Source of the DNA: Niastella vici
GTDB taxonomy: Bacteria; Bacteroidota; Bacteroidia; Chitinophagales; Chitinophagaceae
Direction: 5' to 3'
Length of the DNA stretch: 64,000 bases
NCBI RefSeq assembly: GCF_002077945.1
Contig: NZ_LVYD01000001.1
Coordinates: 124,001-188,000 of the forward strand
In this document: piece after piece, positions 39,524 to 48,994 of the stretch
How positions within the stretch are numbered: position 1 is the stretch's first letter
Layout of the letters: every line of letters starts with the position of its first letter
The notes under the pieces: model-generated
The model's input: only the letters and a program-made list of their open reading frames with translations
What the model was told of the DNA's origin: nothing
Database searches by the model: none
Made by a program: the position numbers and the translations under genes

Positions 39524-40807
39524 ATGAAAGCAATTGTTGATTGCAACAGTTTCTATTGTTCCTGTGAACGATTATTCCGGCCCGATCTGCAACATAAACC
39601 AGTAGTGGTCTTGAGCAACAATGACGGATGCATAGTTTCGCGCAGCGATGAGGCCAAAGCCGCGGGCATAGGCATGGCCGTTCCTTATTTTGAAACCAAA
39701 CCACTTATTCAAAAGCATAACATTTCTGCATTTTCTTCCAACTACAATTTATATGGCGATATGAGCTGGCGCGTAATGGAAACATTACGGATGCTGTTGG
39801 GTGATGCTTCCAAAGTGGAAGTTTACTCTGTCGATGAAGCATTTATTGATCTGGGCAATATACCTGCAGAAGATCTATATAATACAGCAATGAACATTCG
39901 AACAACCGTTGAACAATGGACCGGCATCTCCGTTTCAATAGGGGTAGCGCCTACCAAAACGCTGGCCAAGCTCGCCAATTACCTGGCCAAGAAAGACAAA
40001 GCAGCCACTAAATGTGTAAAAGTGCTGGCAACACGCGGTGAGCAGGTAACGGCCATGAAGCAAACGCGGGTAGGTAATGTATGGGGGGTGGGCTGGGCCT
40101 ATGCTCAAAAGCTCATTGACCAGGGCATTACCAGCGCCTGGGAATTAAGTACCATGCCCGAAGAATGGGCTTACTCGCATTTAGGCGGGGTTACCGGTGC
40201 CCGGTTGATCAGGGAATTGAATGCACTGCCCTCCCGCCAAATGGAAAAGCCATTGGTAAATAAAAAAATGATCGCCACTACCCGCATGTTCGGGCAACCG
40301 GTTACTGATCTTAATGATATTAAAGAAGCCATAGCCACCTATACATCCCGGGCAGCAGAAAAATTACGCCGCCAGCATAGCGCAGCCAAAGTGATCAGCG
40401 TATTTATTGTACCGCGCGAACAAAACTATGAAGTAAGCTTTCGACGGGGAGCAACCGTTAGCTCACATATTACCCTGCCTGCAGCCACCAGCAGCACGCC
40501 TGAATTAATAAAACCGGCCGTTCAACTGGTTGAATCATTATATGAACAGGGAAAGGTGTATAAGAAGGCCGGGGTTATGCTGGCCGGGTTAGAACCGGAT
40601 GAATCAATACAGGGTAATTTATTTGCGGCCGGCCCGCAAAAATATCACCGGCTGCTAATGGATATGATGGATAACATCAATTTCAGCATGCGTGATGATG
40701 TGCTGAAATTTGCAACTTCGGGCCTCGCCCGCAACTGGAAAATGCGGCAGGAATTGCGTAGCAAGCGGTATACTACACGATGGGAAGAATTGTATGAAGT
40801 GAGCTGA
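39524..40807 (+). CDS. umuC: Y-family DNA polymerase V catalytic subunit UmuC
   Basis: 427 residues. DCNSFYCSCERLFRPDL, the SNNDGCIVSRSDEAKA steric-gate region and the metal motif VYSVDEAFIDL are all present; the HhH region and C-terminal little finger follow. The length fits UmuC (about 420). Translesion synthesis after DNA damage, normally with UmuD'. Here the cognate UmuD-like protein upstream looks cleavage-dead. Confidence 0.93.
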   Translation: MKAIVDCNSFYCSCERLFRPDLQHKPVVVLSNNDGCIVSRSDEAKAAGIGMAVPYFETKPLIQKHNISAFSSNYNLYGDMSWRVMETLRMLLGDASKVEVYSVDEAFIDLGNIPAEDLYNTAMNIRTTVEQWTGISVSIGVAPTKTLAKLANYLAKKDKAATKCVKVLATRGEQVTAMKQTRVGNVWGVGWAYAQKLIDQGITSAWELSTMPEEWAYSHLGGVTGARLIRELNALPSRQMEKPLVNKKMIATTRMFGQPVTDLNDIKEAIATYTSRAAEKLRRQHSAAKVISVFIVPREQNYEVSFRRGATVSSHITLPAATSSTPELIKPAVQLVESLYEQGKVYKKAGVMLAGLEPDESIQGNLFAAGPQKYHRLLMDMMDNINFSMRDDVLKFATSGLARNWKMRQELRSKRYTTRWEELYEVS

Positions 40808-40816
40808 GGAAGCACG

Positions 40817-41749
40817 CTAATCAAAAAATGTTATCTGCGAACCAGCAGCCTGCCCTTCCGGTTCAATAAAACGGGGCGGCAATAATTGTAAGCCACAGGC
40901 AGCATTAAGCTTGTCTGTAAGATAAGTTATCAATTCAGGCGAGTACAACTCCTCTTCCATATGAACAAAAAAGTACAGTTCCTGCAATCCCTGTTCTACC
41001 CAATTTATGATCCGTTCTATCCAGGCATCGAGGCGGGTATAGTCAGTAGCATGCAAACTGTTGGCCACAAACCGTACAAATGCTTTGGGAATGGTGAGGT
41101 GCATGTGCGCACAATCCCTGCGGCCAGCCGTATCAGTTATAACTGCACCAGTTTTCAATAAATACAATGTATTGAACAACTCTTTTCGCACCGCTTCCAG
41201 TGCAAACCAGTCGGGGTGGCGAACTTCCAGAAAGAAGGTTACCTCCTTTGGCAGCGATCGCAGAAATGCAAACAGCTCTTCTTTACGGGCCGGGCCAAAT
41301 GAATCGCTTAATTGCATAAACACTGGTCCCAGGTGACCGTTAAATGCTTTTATGCCTTGCAGAAATTCAGCAACCAATCCTTCCTTTCGGCTTAAACCAC
41401 CCTGATGCGTTACGCCCTGGTACAATTTGGGACAAAATATAAAATCGCGGCCACTGGCTTTGTCGGCCCATTTGGCAATGGCTGCCTCATCATATATTTT
41501 ATAATGTGTGGCATTGAGTTCAATACAATTGAAATGCTGTACATAGTTGGCGAGAAAATCCTTTTCCCGGGCTTTGGCCGGGTATATTTTTCCAACCCAG
41601 CCGGGCACGCCCCATTGCGGACAACCGATATGTATTTTTACCGCGCCCCTTTTTATTCCGCCCAGTATCTTTTTATTGCCGGCAGGTTCTGCCGGCAAGC
41701 TAAAATCCACTGTATTTAGTTCACTTTCAGGGAGTTTTCCAAATTTCAT
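40817..41749 (-). CDS. DUF72-family protein
   Basis: 310 residues, TIM-barrel-like. IHIGCPQWGVPGWVGKIYP, the N-A-T-H-Y-K-I-Y and LEVRHPDWF motifs and a Y-F-F-V-H-M-E-E C-terminal motif are typical of DUF72 (YecE-like) proteins. Function unknown. It is convergent with umuC (9-nt gap) and divergent from the ECF sigma factor gene. Confidence 0.85.
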   Translation of the reverse strand: MKFGKLPESELNTVDFSLPAEPAGNKKILGGIKRGAVKIHIGCPQWGVPGWVGKIYPAKAREKDFLANYVQHFNCIELNATHYKIYDEAAIAKWADKASGRDFIFCPKLYQGVTHQGGLSRKEGLVAEFLQGIKAFNGHLGPVFMQLSDSFGPARKEELFAFLRSLPKEVTFFLEVRHPDWFALEAVRKELFNTLYLLKTGAVITDTAGRRDCAHMHLTIPKAFVRFVANSLHATDYTRLDAWIERIINWVEQGLQELYFFVHMEEELYSPELITYLTDKLNAACGLQLLPPRFIEPEGQAAGSQITFFD

Positions 41750-41876
41750 ATTAAACTCAGTTCATAAGTTTACCGTTTAACAAGGTAATAAGTTGACAGC
41801 ATTTTTCCATCTTTTTCAACTTTTTCACCATCTTTAAAATATAACTATCCGCCGGTCGTCTACCCTGATATAATAC

Positions 41877-42458
41877 ATGAAGGAGACGCTGACGATAACA
41901 CCCGGCATGACGGCAGACAGGAAACGCAATATAACGCAGGTCATTACCGACTACAGCAAACGCCTCATGGGATTTATCCGCAAACGGGTAAATAATGAAG
42001 CCGATGCAGAGGATATATTGCAGGATGTGTTTTACCAGTTTATTGGTAACACGCAGCCTATTGAGCAAATGACTGCCTGGCTGTTTACCGTAGCGCGCAA
42101 CAAGATCATCGACCGGCAACGAAAAAAACGTCCCGAAGCACTGGAAGACCTGTTTGGGGAAGAAGAGGGAGAAGAAGGTGGGCTTAACTGGACAGAATTT
42201 TTATTCGACGCCAGCGATAACCCTGAAAAAGAATACCTGCGAACCCTGTTCTGGGAAGAGTTGACCAATGCGCTCAACGAATTACCCGCAGAACAAAAAC
42301 AGGTGTTTATCCTGAATGAATTGGAAGGAATACCATTTAAAGAAATTGCCGAGCGAACCGGTGAAACGGTGAATACGCTGCTTAGCCGAAAACGTTATGC
42401 AGTTTTACACCTGCGCGAGCGGCTTCGTGTGTTGAAAGACGAATTATTAAATTATTAA
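41877..42458 (+). CDS. ECF-type RNA polymerase sigma factor
   Basis: 193 residues. Sigma region 2 (YSKRLMGFIRKRVNNEADAEDILQDVFYQF) and region 4 (LNELPAEQKQVFILNELEGIPFKEIAERTG) with a 50-residue acidic linker. No anti-sigma factor with a recognised domain follows. It is first in an operon with a membrane protein and a small HMA-like protein, 12 nt apart. Confidence 0.92.
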   Translation: MKETLTITPGMTADRKRNITQVITDYSKRLMGFIRKRVNNEADAEDILQDVFYQFIGNTQPIEQMTAWLFTVARNKIIDRQRKKRPEALEDLFGEEEGEEGGLNWTEFLFDASDNPEKEYLRTLFWEELTNALNELPAEQKQVFILNELEGIPFKEIAERTGETVNTLLSRKRYAVLHLRERLRVLKDELLNY

Positions 42459-42470
42459 ACAACGTGTAAC

Positions 42471-42860
42471 ATGAAACGAAGATTCTGGTTTGGCAAAGCT
42501 GTTATGATATTGGTATTCTGTACAGCTTTTGTCATGTTGTTCAGCTTTATAGTAATGAGCATCTGGAATGCAGTATTACCGGCTGTGCTGGGTGTAAAAG
42601 TGATCACCTTCTGGCAGGCATTGGGAATACTGGTATTATCAAAAATATTATTCAGCGGCTTTGGCGGGTTTGCCCATAAACGGGAACATTTTAGAAATCG
42701 TTTCCGTCAGAAAATGATGGACAAATGGGAAAAGATGACGCCCGAAGAAAAACAAAAGTTCAAAGATGAATTGAAGAACCGGTGCCGGGGCTGGGGCGGC
42801 CGCTTTAGTGAATCGAATTTCACCACCAACGAACCCGGCGCAAATAAACCCGATCTTTAA
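42471..42860 (+). CDS. Small two-helix membrane protein of the ECF operon
   Basis: 129 residues. Two membrane helices (residues 8-32 and about 45-62), then a basic/amphipathic tail with MTPEEKQKFKDELKNRC, similar to small inner-membrane proteins seen next to ECF sigma genes in Bacteroidota. It may sense envelope stress or act as an anti-sigma partner; this is inferred from position. Confidence 0.72.
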   Translation: MKRRFWFGKAVMILVFCTAFVMLFSFIVMSIWNAVLPAVLGVKVITFWQALGILVLSKILFSGFGGFAHKREHFRNRFRQKMMDKWEKMTPEEKQKFKDELKNRCRGWGGRFSESNFTTNEPGANKPDL

Positions 42861-42875
42861 TACAGCCCGCATATT

Positions 42876-43088
42876 ATGGAAGTGCTTGTATTTAAAACCA
42901 ACCTTCGCTTTAAAAAGCAGATCAATGCAGTAACACCTCATATCAACAACCTGCACGGTATTGCCCGCTGGAATGTTGACCTGGACGATATAGACAGGGT
43001 CCTTCGCATTGAATCGGATAATCTTTCTCCGCGTAAAGTAGAAGCTACGTTGCAGCAGGCCGGATATTTTTGTGAAGAGCTGCCATAA
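42876..43088 (+). CDS. HMA-like small protein without the metal-binding CxxC
   Basis: 70 residues with the beta-alpha-beta-beta-alpha-beta pattern of heavy-metal-associated domains (EVLVFKTNLRFKKQI, WNVDLDDIDRVLRIES, KVEATLQQAGY). The CxxC of copper chaperones is replaced by N-L-R-F, so metal transfer of the usual kind is unlikely. It lies 15 nt downstream of the membrane protein gene, the third gene of the ECF operon. Confidence 0.72.
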   Translation: MEVLVFKTNLRFKKQINAVTPHINNLHGIARWNVDLDDIDRVLRIESDNLSPRKVEATLQQAGYFCEELP

Positions 43089-43145
43089 ATTCCTACCAAA
43101 ATAGTAAGTTATATTTTTCAATCATAGTAACTTCATAACAACTAA

Positions 43146-43325
43146 CCGTTTGTCTATGAAGTTACTGCACTTGGGGAACTGTACGACCTGCAAACAGCCA
43201 GCCAGGAGCAAAAGAACCTGATCCATTCGCCCGAACAGCAAACACTGATCGCACAATTGAAAAAAGAATTAATGAAATTACGCGATGTGTACGACGACCA
43301 TGAGCCGGCTGTTGAATTACATTGA
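43146..43325 (+). pseudogene. C-terminal remnant of a sulfatase
   Basis: The frame 43146-43325 contains ALGELYDLQTASQEQKNLIH and LIAQLKKELMKLRDVYDD, which match the C-terminal subdomain of type I sulfatases (E-L-Y-D-L ... E-x-x-N-L ... A-x-L-K-x-x-L-x-x-L). No N-terminal half, no catalytic Cys motif and no start codon. It abuts the stop of the convergent amidase gene. It is a leftover of a deleted sulfatase gene. Confidence 0.7.
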
Positions 43326-44156
43326 TCATTGATACCTGCGCGAAAGATCGAAAAGGATCTTCTTGTCATCATCTGTTAACGTACGAACGGCTATGGTATC
43401 CTGTGGTACAAAATGCAGTTTAAAGGACCGGATGGCTGCAAGTGTATCTTTAATATTATACCCGATGATGCGTAAAGCCTGTGGTGCATTAAAATATTCA
43501 GGCACTACGACCGCCGTGGTATCGTACCACAAGCCAAAACCGCGTTGCGCCAGTGTATTCCAGGGAAAAAAAGCGCTGGGATCAACTTTGCGGCCAGGCG
43601 CTACATCGGCATGACCAATAAAATTCGCAGTTGGGATGGAATAATTCCGTTTCAGGGTATCGAGTAATTTTATCAAACTGGTGATCTGTGTTTCGGGGAA
43701 GGGTTCGCTTCCGTTATTATCCAGTTCAATACCAATGCTGCTTGAATTAATATCCGTAAAATTACCCCACTTACTTACACCGGCCTGCCAGGCACGCAGA
43801 TAATCGTTCAGCATATGATGTATGGTACCATCTTTACATATAACATAATGAGCGCTTACCTTAGTCCGTTGCAGGGTAAATGTTTTTAATGTTTGCTCGC
43901 ATGAGTTTTGCGCAGTGTGGTGAATGATCACAAAATTCGGTTTACGCAGATCAAAGTTGGTAGTTCCTACAGCATAAACCGGCATAATGGCTGAATCGAG
44001 CAAAAGTTTATTGGGCACAGGCTGCAGTCTTTTGGCCAGATCTTTTGCCTGCTTTTTATACATCTTGTTTGTTTTGGCATATGGGTTATGCGCACAACTG
44101 TATGCGAGGGCTGAAATTATCCCGGCAAATAACAAAGAACCTGCAAATACACGCAT
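43326..44156 (-). CDS. N-acetylmuramoyl-L-alanine amidase (AmpD-like), lipoprotein
   Basis: 276 residues. Lipobox LAYSC at residues 17-21; Amidase_2 domain with the zinc ligands in VIIHHTAQ, and H-x-D in IGHADVAPGRKVDP, plus the catalytic GIELDN. Anchored to a membrane, it would cut the lactyl-peptide bond in peptidoglycan or in recycled muropeptides. The C-terminal 70 residues continue with a Leu-rich helical region as in many Bacteroidota homologues. Confidence 0.9.
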   Translation of the reverse strand: MRVFAGSLLFAGIISALAYSCAHNPYAKTNKMYKKQAKDLAKRLQPVPNKLLLDSAIMPVYAVGTTNFDLRKPNFVIIHHTAQNSCEQTLKTFTLQRTKVSAHYVICKDGTIHHMLNDYLRAWQAGVSKWGNFTDINSSSIGIELDNNGSEPFPETQITSLIKLLDTLKRNYSIPTANFIGHADVAPGRKVDPSAFFPWNTLAQRGFGLWYDTTAVVVPEYFNAPQALRIIGYNIKDTLAAIRSFKLHFVPQDTIAVRTLTDDDKKILFDLSRRYQ

Positions 44157-44230
44157 AGTGAACGGTTTTTATTACAACTCCTGCAAAGTAGGGAAGATAA
44201 TTAATTCTTCGACTTCGCTCAGAACAAAAA

Positions 44231-44260
44231 AAAATCCTCCCCGGTTAAGAGGAGGATTTT
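44231..44260. terminator. Bidirectional terminator between receptor and amidase genes
   Basis: AAAATCCTCC pairs with GGAGGATTTT over a 10-nt loop, with an eight-base A run on the left that becomes a T-run on the minus strand. It lies 21 nt after the stop of the TonB-dependent receptor gene. Confidence 0.85.
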
Positions 44261-44280
44261 TCATTTTATTGAAACCCCGT

Positions 44281-46755
44281 TTATTTCTGATTACCGCCAC
44301 CGCCTATACCACCGCCACTATCTGCAGCACGTTTATTCTCTTCTTCTGTACCTGTTTTACGTTGACGGGCAGCTTTTACCTGGCTGTTTCCGAACCGGTA
44401 TGTGAAGTTCAGCTTCAGCTGACGGCTTTCGAAATTACCGCTTGCTACCAGGCTCTGACCAGCGAAATTGCTTGTACCTCTCCATTTCATTGTATGGAAA
44501 ATATCGCTTACCGACGCTTTGAAAGTACCACTTCCTTTCAGGATGGTTTTTGAGAAACCGCCATCTACGCTCCACATTTTACTGCTCTTGATGGTACCCT
44601 GCCAAATGGAAGGAGAAGCGTAAAAGCCGCTGAATTCATTGGTCCAGCCTTTACCTAAACGAATAGTTTGTTGGGCATAAAAGGTAAAGGCAAATACATC
44701 GAGGTCAACTTTACGGTCAACACCCAGATCGGCTTTGTATTTTGAATAGAAAGAATTCAGGTTACCGAAAATGGTGTACCATTTGTACATGAACGGATAA
44801 CTGATGTTCAGGCTCACGATATCCTGTGTTGCCAGGTTCTTTTGCGTCATGAATGATTTCGACTTATCGGTGACATCAACCAGTGAAGCAAAGATATCTT
44901 TCACATGACTGTAATTCAATGTGGTATTTAACCGGTACTTATAAGTGTGCGTAACACCAACGCTGTTAGTATACTGCGGTCTTAACTCCGTATTTCCTTT
45001 TCTATAGGTATACTCATCCAGTTTGAATTCAAAAGGATTCAGGTCCTGGTAGTTAGGCCTGTCAATGCGCCGGCTGAAGGTAAAGCTCCATTGGCTCATT
45101 GGCTTTTTGTTTATTGTAATGGCAGCACTGGGGAACAGGTTGGTATAATCACGGGTGAACGTTGAATCATAATCAACATAATTGCTTCCATCCAGTTTCA
45201 TTCCTGTTGAGCGGCCTGTGGCATGGGTATTTTCAACCCGCAAACCAGCCTGTATCATAAATCCTTTGAACTGTCTGTTATAGTTGATATACCCGGCATT
45301 CACATTCTCTTTATAAACAAACTTATTGCTGCGCTGCAGATCAAGTGTTTTCACATTTGTATTTGGATCCACATCGTACCGGTTAAAATCATTGTTACTT
45401 TCAACAAAACCTATTTTTCCGCCCAAACCCAAACGGCCTTTTTTAAAGTTCTGTTCATAATCAGTCTTTAAGCTATAGATATCGATGTCAGTAGGCGCAT
45501 TCATAAAATAGTTGCGGCTGTACAGCTTCATAGTTTGCGTTGGGTCCCAATACTCATTAGGTTGGTTTTGATCGCTTTTATTGCGGTAAGCACCATAGTC
45601 AGCATCAATATTCAACTCATGACCTGCGGAGTCGGCGTACCGGTAGTTCAGGTTTCCGTTGACATTATTCTTTTTGTTCTTATTGGTGTTATCAGCGATC
45701 AATATGCGGTCGGTTTGTTTGCTTGGGATATAAGAGATCTCGGTACGGCTGTAATTATTGAATTGCTGATCACTTAATGAGCCGTTCACCATGATACCTA
45801 TTGTGCTCCTCTTATTAATGAAATAATCCATGCCGGCCTTGAAGTTATGGCTCTTGTTGCCAATATTCAGTTTTGACTTTTGATCGAACAGGGTATCCAG
45901 GATCTCGCGGTGCAGGTTGATATTATTCTCGTTGCTAGCATCATTATAGCTGTAGTTACCGAACAGGTTTACATACTTATTACGATTGTTCAATGATATG
46001 CCGCCATTCCATTTGGGCGTAATACCCTGGTTATAACCGGCATTTACTGAACCATTGGTACCATACGATTTATTTTTCTTCAGCCTGATATTAATGATAC
46101 CGGCATTACCGGCAGCTTCATATTTGGCAGAAGGGTTCGTAATGATCTCAATGGCTTCAATGGAGGAAGACTGCAGGGTCCTGAGATAATCTGACAAATC
46201 TTTCCCTGAAAGCGGGGTGGGGCGTCCATCTACATAAACCTGAACACCGTTTTTACCGCTTAGGGTAAGGTTATCGTCTTTATCGACCATAACACCTGGT
46301 GATTTACGTAATAGTTCAAGCGCATCCTGGCCTACTGAATTCACAGTTCCTTCTACATTCAGGATCATTTTATCGGCTTTCACTTCTACTATTGGCTTAC
46401 GGGCAGCTACCACTACTTCTTTTAACTGACCCGAAGTTTTTGTAAGGGTTATTTCAGGAGCGGTTACATCACCAGCGCCACTTACTTCAAATGCGGCAGA
46501 AGTTTTGGCTACATGACCGGTATAAGTTACAGCAACAAAATAGTTACCTGCATTGATGCTGGTAAACGTATACTGGCCCCCGGCATTGGTGGCAGCCAAC
46601 TTTACAAGAGCGGAGTCTTTTACTTTTTTCAGTGCTACAGTTGCTCCGGACAAGGCCTTACCCTGGTCATCCTTAACATTACCCGTTACCTGCTGTGCCT
46701 TGGTAACAGCTGCGCAGAACAACAAGGGCAATGCTATCAATATCAACTTTTTCAT
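44281..46755 (-). CDS. TonB-dependent outer membrane receptor (outer membrane beta-barrel family)
   Basis: 824 residues. Signal peptide, carboxypeptidase-regulatory-like domain (QVTGNVKDDQGKALSGATVAL), plug domain (VGQDALELLRKSPGVMVD; GVQVYVDGRPTPLSGKDL), then a beta-barrel of the OMP_b-brl_3 type with Asn/Tyr-rich strands. It lacks a SusD partner, so it is not a SusCD pair. The C-terminus is Gly-rich (GGGIGGGGNQK). Ligand unknown; a promoter-like element precedes it. Confidence 0.9.
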   Translation of the reverse strand: MKKLILIALPLLFCAAVTKAQQVTGNVKDDQGKALSGATVALKKVKDSALVKLAATNAGGQYTFTSINAGNYFVAVTYTGHVAKTSAAFEVSGAGDVTAPEITLTKTSGQLKEVVVAARKPIVEVKADKMILNVEGTVNSVGQDALELLRKSPGVMVDKDDNLTLSGKNGVQVYVDGRPTPLSGKDLSDYLRTLQSSSIEAIEIITNPSAKYEAAGNAGIINIRLKKNKSYGTNGSVNAGYNQGITPKWNGGISLNNRNKYVNLFGNYSYNDASNENNINLHREILDTLFDQKSKLNIGNKSHNFKAGMDYFINKRSTIGIMVNGSLSDQQFNNYSRTEISYIPSKQTDRILIADNTNKNKKNNVNGNLNYRYADSAGHELNIDADYGAYRNKSDQNQPNEYWDPTQTMKLYSRNYFMNAPTDIDIYSLKTDYEQNFKKGRLGLGGKIGFVESNNDFNRYDVDPNTNVKTLDLQRSNKFVYKENVNAGYINYNRQFKGFMIQAGLRVENTHATGRSTGMKLDGSNYVDYDSTFTRDYTNLFPSAAITINKKPMSQWSFTFSRRIDRPNYQDLNPFEFKLDEYTYRKGNTELRPQYTNSVGVTHTYKYRLNTTLNYSHVKDIFASLVDVTDKSKSFMTQKNLATQDIVSLNISYPFMYKWYTIFGNLNSFYSKYKADLGVDRKVDLDVFAFTFYAQQTIRLGKGWTNEFSGFYASPSIWQGTIKSSKMWSVDGGFSKTILKGSGTFKASVSDIFHTMKWRGTSNFAGQSLVASGNFESRQLKLNFTYRFGNSQVKAARQRKTGTEEENKRAADSGGGIGGGGNQK

Positions 46756-46784
46756 GGAATAAAAATATTTGCAGTTTTAGTCGG

Positions 46785-46792
46785 CAAAAGTA
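46785..46792 (-). promoter_or_regulatory. -7 element of the TonB-dependent receptor gene
   Basis: Minus strand TACTTTTG, an exact TAnnTTTG, 30 nt before the start codon. No good -33 TTG at 19-21 nt. Confidence 0.4.
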
Positions 46793-47463
46793 TCGGCGTG
46801 TTACAGTCTTTCCTTTATGTATACACCAACGGTAAATAAATACTATTAACGGTTATGTTACAACATAACAGAGTTATAACCTGAAGTTGTAATATTTCTA
46901 TTTACATGGTAGAATAAAGGATCGTGCAGAATAAATGTTTGATCATTGTTCATGTATTTTTATTTAATAAACCTTACTTACAATTGTTTGTTTGCATCAT
47001 CATCTTTTCCTGAATGACTTTAAATCATTGAGGCCTGTTGCAAAACATTACATACTTTTCGCATTTCACCCACCTAATAGCTACTTTCACATGCATAAAT
47101 CCGCAGTTTACACACATTGGCCCCGGGCGTAAAAGAGTACTTTGTAGTTTTAACCCCTGTTGATCAATAACCAACCTTCTTTTAATAGTCATATTGCGCA
47201 GGAAAAGTGCTGATAATCGATTCCGTGCTGAAGGAGCCCCGGTAGCATAATATCCTTAGTTGGTTACGGTCGTTTGCCATATGGCATAGGCGAACCCGTA
47301 TACCTGTTGAAGAACCCAAAACCGGAAAAACGAACAAGGCCCCTATCTGAATCCACAAGCATCAGGAAAAATATCAAGGCATGGAGTGGCTGGGCTGGTC
47401 ACTCCCCTGCGTTTTTTACCTACAACACGAGAGTAAGTTCATCAAAATAAACGGGGTTCCAGG

Positions 47464-47487
47464 AAAGTCCTGCAAAAGCGGGACTTT
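47464..47487 (+). terminator. Hairpin with following T-run
   Basis: AAAGTCCTGC-AAAA-GCGGGACTTT with one G-T pair, followed by T. It looks like a rho-independent terminator but no plus-strand gene lies directly upstream, so it may mark a lost gene. Confidence 0.45.
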
Positions 47488-47506
47488 TCAATTTTACACC
47501 CCAGCC

Positions 47507-47522
47507 TCCGCCAGCTGGCGGA
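47507..47522. repeat. Short GC-rich palindrome (REP-like)
   Basis: TCCGCC-AGCT-GGCGGA, same core as 32129-32144. Confidence 0.55.
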
Positions 47523-47745
47523 GAATTACTTGAAGGTCAGGCAGTCTGATTATCTGGATCAAATCAAATTCTTGGGGGATGTAGGCAAACATATGTTTTA
47601 CGGGCCTAAAAGAAAGCTAACCCTGACCTTGTCTCGCAAAGATCGGGGCAGAAATTGTTTAGATACACAAAAGTCGCTAACTATGCCGCATTTTGATCTA
47701 ACTTTTAGCTATTGGTAGACAATTCGTTTAAAAATCATTCAAATT

Positions 47746-47778
47746 AAAAACCCCTTCAAATCAAATCATTTGAAGGGG
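47746..47778 (-). terminator. Terminator of the acyltransferase gene
   Basis: CCCCTTCAAAT pairs with ATTTGAAGGGG (11 bp, 6-nt loop); on the minus strand the stem is followed by TTTTTAA. It lies 86 nt after the stop at 47864. Confidence 0.82.
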
Positions 47779-47863
47779 CTCATTATATTCGTCGGGACAA
47801 ATTTCTAACCTGTTACTAAAGGATTTGAAGGCATTAGGGCAGTTGATAAAATAAACAGCAATT

Positions 47864-48994
47864 TTATGCTTCAAATTTTGTTCTAAGCTTTAATATTCGT
47901 TTTTCAATCAATTCATAACTTAAAATTGATATTATTAAGGCAATTCCTATCCTGACAACATCAATAAACATAGCCTGATATATATTTTGAGGCTCTAATT
48001 TTATTTTTAAGTATTGAGTACTGTAAAATACTGGGTAATGATACAAATACAAGCCATAAGAAATTTTGCCTAAGTATTGTAGAACGCTGCCCGAAAGTAC
48101 CGTGTTAAGTATTTTGTTATCTTCAAATGCGGCATGAAGAATAACTATCCCGCTTGTAAAAGAAAAAACATAATAATGCAAGCCGTAGTTTGATAACAAC
48201 AGACCTAATACAGTTAATACTGTTATAGCAAGAGCAATATATAAAGTAATTGAAGAAGAGAGGAATCTTACTATACCATTAATACTTTTATTAGCGTCGA
48301 TATTAAATTGCTTTTTAAATGACTCGTTTGTTAGCAATGCAAGGAAAACACCCATAAAAATTTCAAAAAATCTCCATAAGAAGAATTTATAAAAATGTCC
48401 CCCCATTAGAAGTGTACCCACAACTACCAGCAATAAAAAGAACACATTAAAAATGTAAAACAAAAAGGAGAAGTTGATCTTCTTTCGTCCAAAAACCTTT
48501 AGAAATATCAAGAATAGTGTTGGATAAAAAATATAAAATTGTTCTTCGATTGAAAGCGACCAACAATGTGAAAAGAATAGCGGATATTCCAGATAAGGAA
48601 TAAAGTGTCTAAATAGCATCACTATATCCCCTGTGTAAGTTGCCAGGAAAAAAAAGTTAGAAAATGCATCTTTAAAATTGAAAAAGGATAGTGGAACTAA
48701 AAAGATGACAATTGCTACAATAATTGGGGGATATAGCCTTAGAATCCTCCTAATATAAAAGTTTTTTATACTGACCTTTCCGGTTAATAAATATTCCCTT
48801 ATTAATACATTGGTGATTAAAAAGCCCGATAAAACAAAAAACAAATCAACGCCCAAAAAACCATTCTTAAAAGGATAGTAATAACCATGCTCTCTGCAAA
48901 ACACTTCAGTAATACCATGAAAAAAAATAACAATAAGGACTGCAAAAGCTCGTAAAGAATTAATTAGGGGGAAAAATTGTTTTTTGGCCTCCAT
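47864..48994 (-). CDS. Acyltransferase-3 family membrane protein, stand-alone
   Basis: 376 residues with about ten membrane helices. INSLRAFAVLIVIFFHGI (R and H of the family motif), GVDLFFVLSGFLITNVLIREY and CWSLSIEEQFYIFYP are conserved. It resembles the capsule-cluster copy at 3810-4892 in layout, but it is flanked by non-coding sequence on both sides and looks like a single-gene unit, perhaps acquired separately. Likely role: O-acylation of a surface glycan. Confidence 0.88.
   Translation of the reverse strand: MEAKKQFFPLINSLRAFAVLIVIFFHGITEVFCREHGYYYPFKNGFLGVDLFFVLSGFLITNVLIREYLLTGKVSIKNFYIRRILRLYPPIIVAIVIFLVPLSFFNFKDAFSNFFFLATYTGDIVMLFRHFIPYLEYPLFFSHCWSLSIEEQFYIFYPTLFLIFLKVFGRKKINFSFLFYIFNVFFLLLVVVGTLLMGGHFYKFFLWRFFEIFMGVFLALLTNESFKKQFNIDANKSINGIVRFLSSSITLYIALAITVLTVLGLLLSNYGLHYYVFSFTSGIVILHAAFEDNKILNTVLSGSVLQYLGKISYGLYLYHYPVFYSTQYLKIKLEPQNIYQAMFIDVVRIGIALIISILSYELIEKRILKLRTKFEA

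Larger units (their letters stand above)
46793..47863. other. Long non-coding stretch with hairpins and no recognisable gene
   Basis: No frame in this 1.1 kb has family resemblance. It contains upstream sequence of the receptor, a 10-bp hairpin (47464-47487), a REP-like palindrome (47507-47522) and a terminator (47746-47778). A 62-codon frame at 47530-47718 has no protein character I can support. Higher-GC patches suggest decayed genes, but no identity can be assigned. Confidence 0.5.

Noticed and set aside
47530-47718. 62-codon plus-strand frame in the long non-coding stretch
   Set aside because: No family resemblance, no ribosome-binding site and mixed composition; overlaps low-complexity and repeat sequence.
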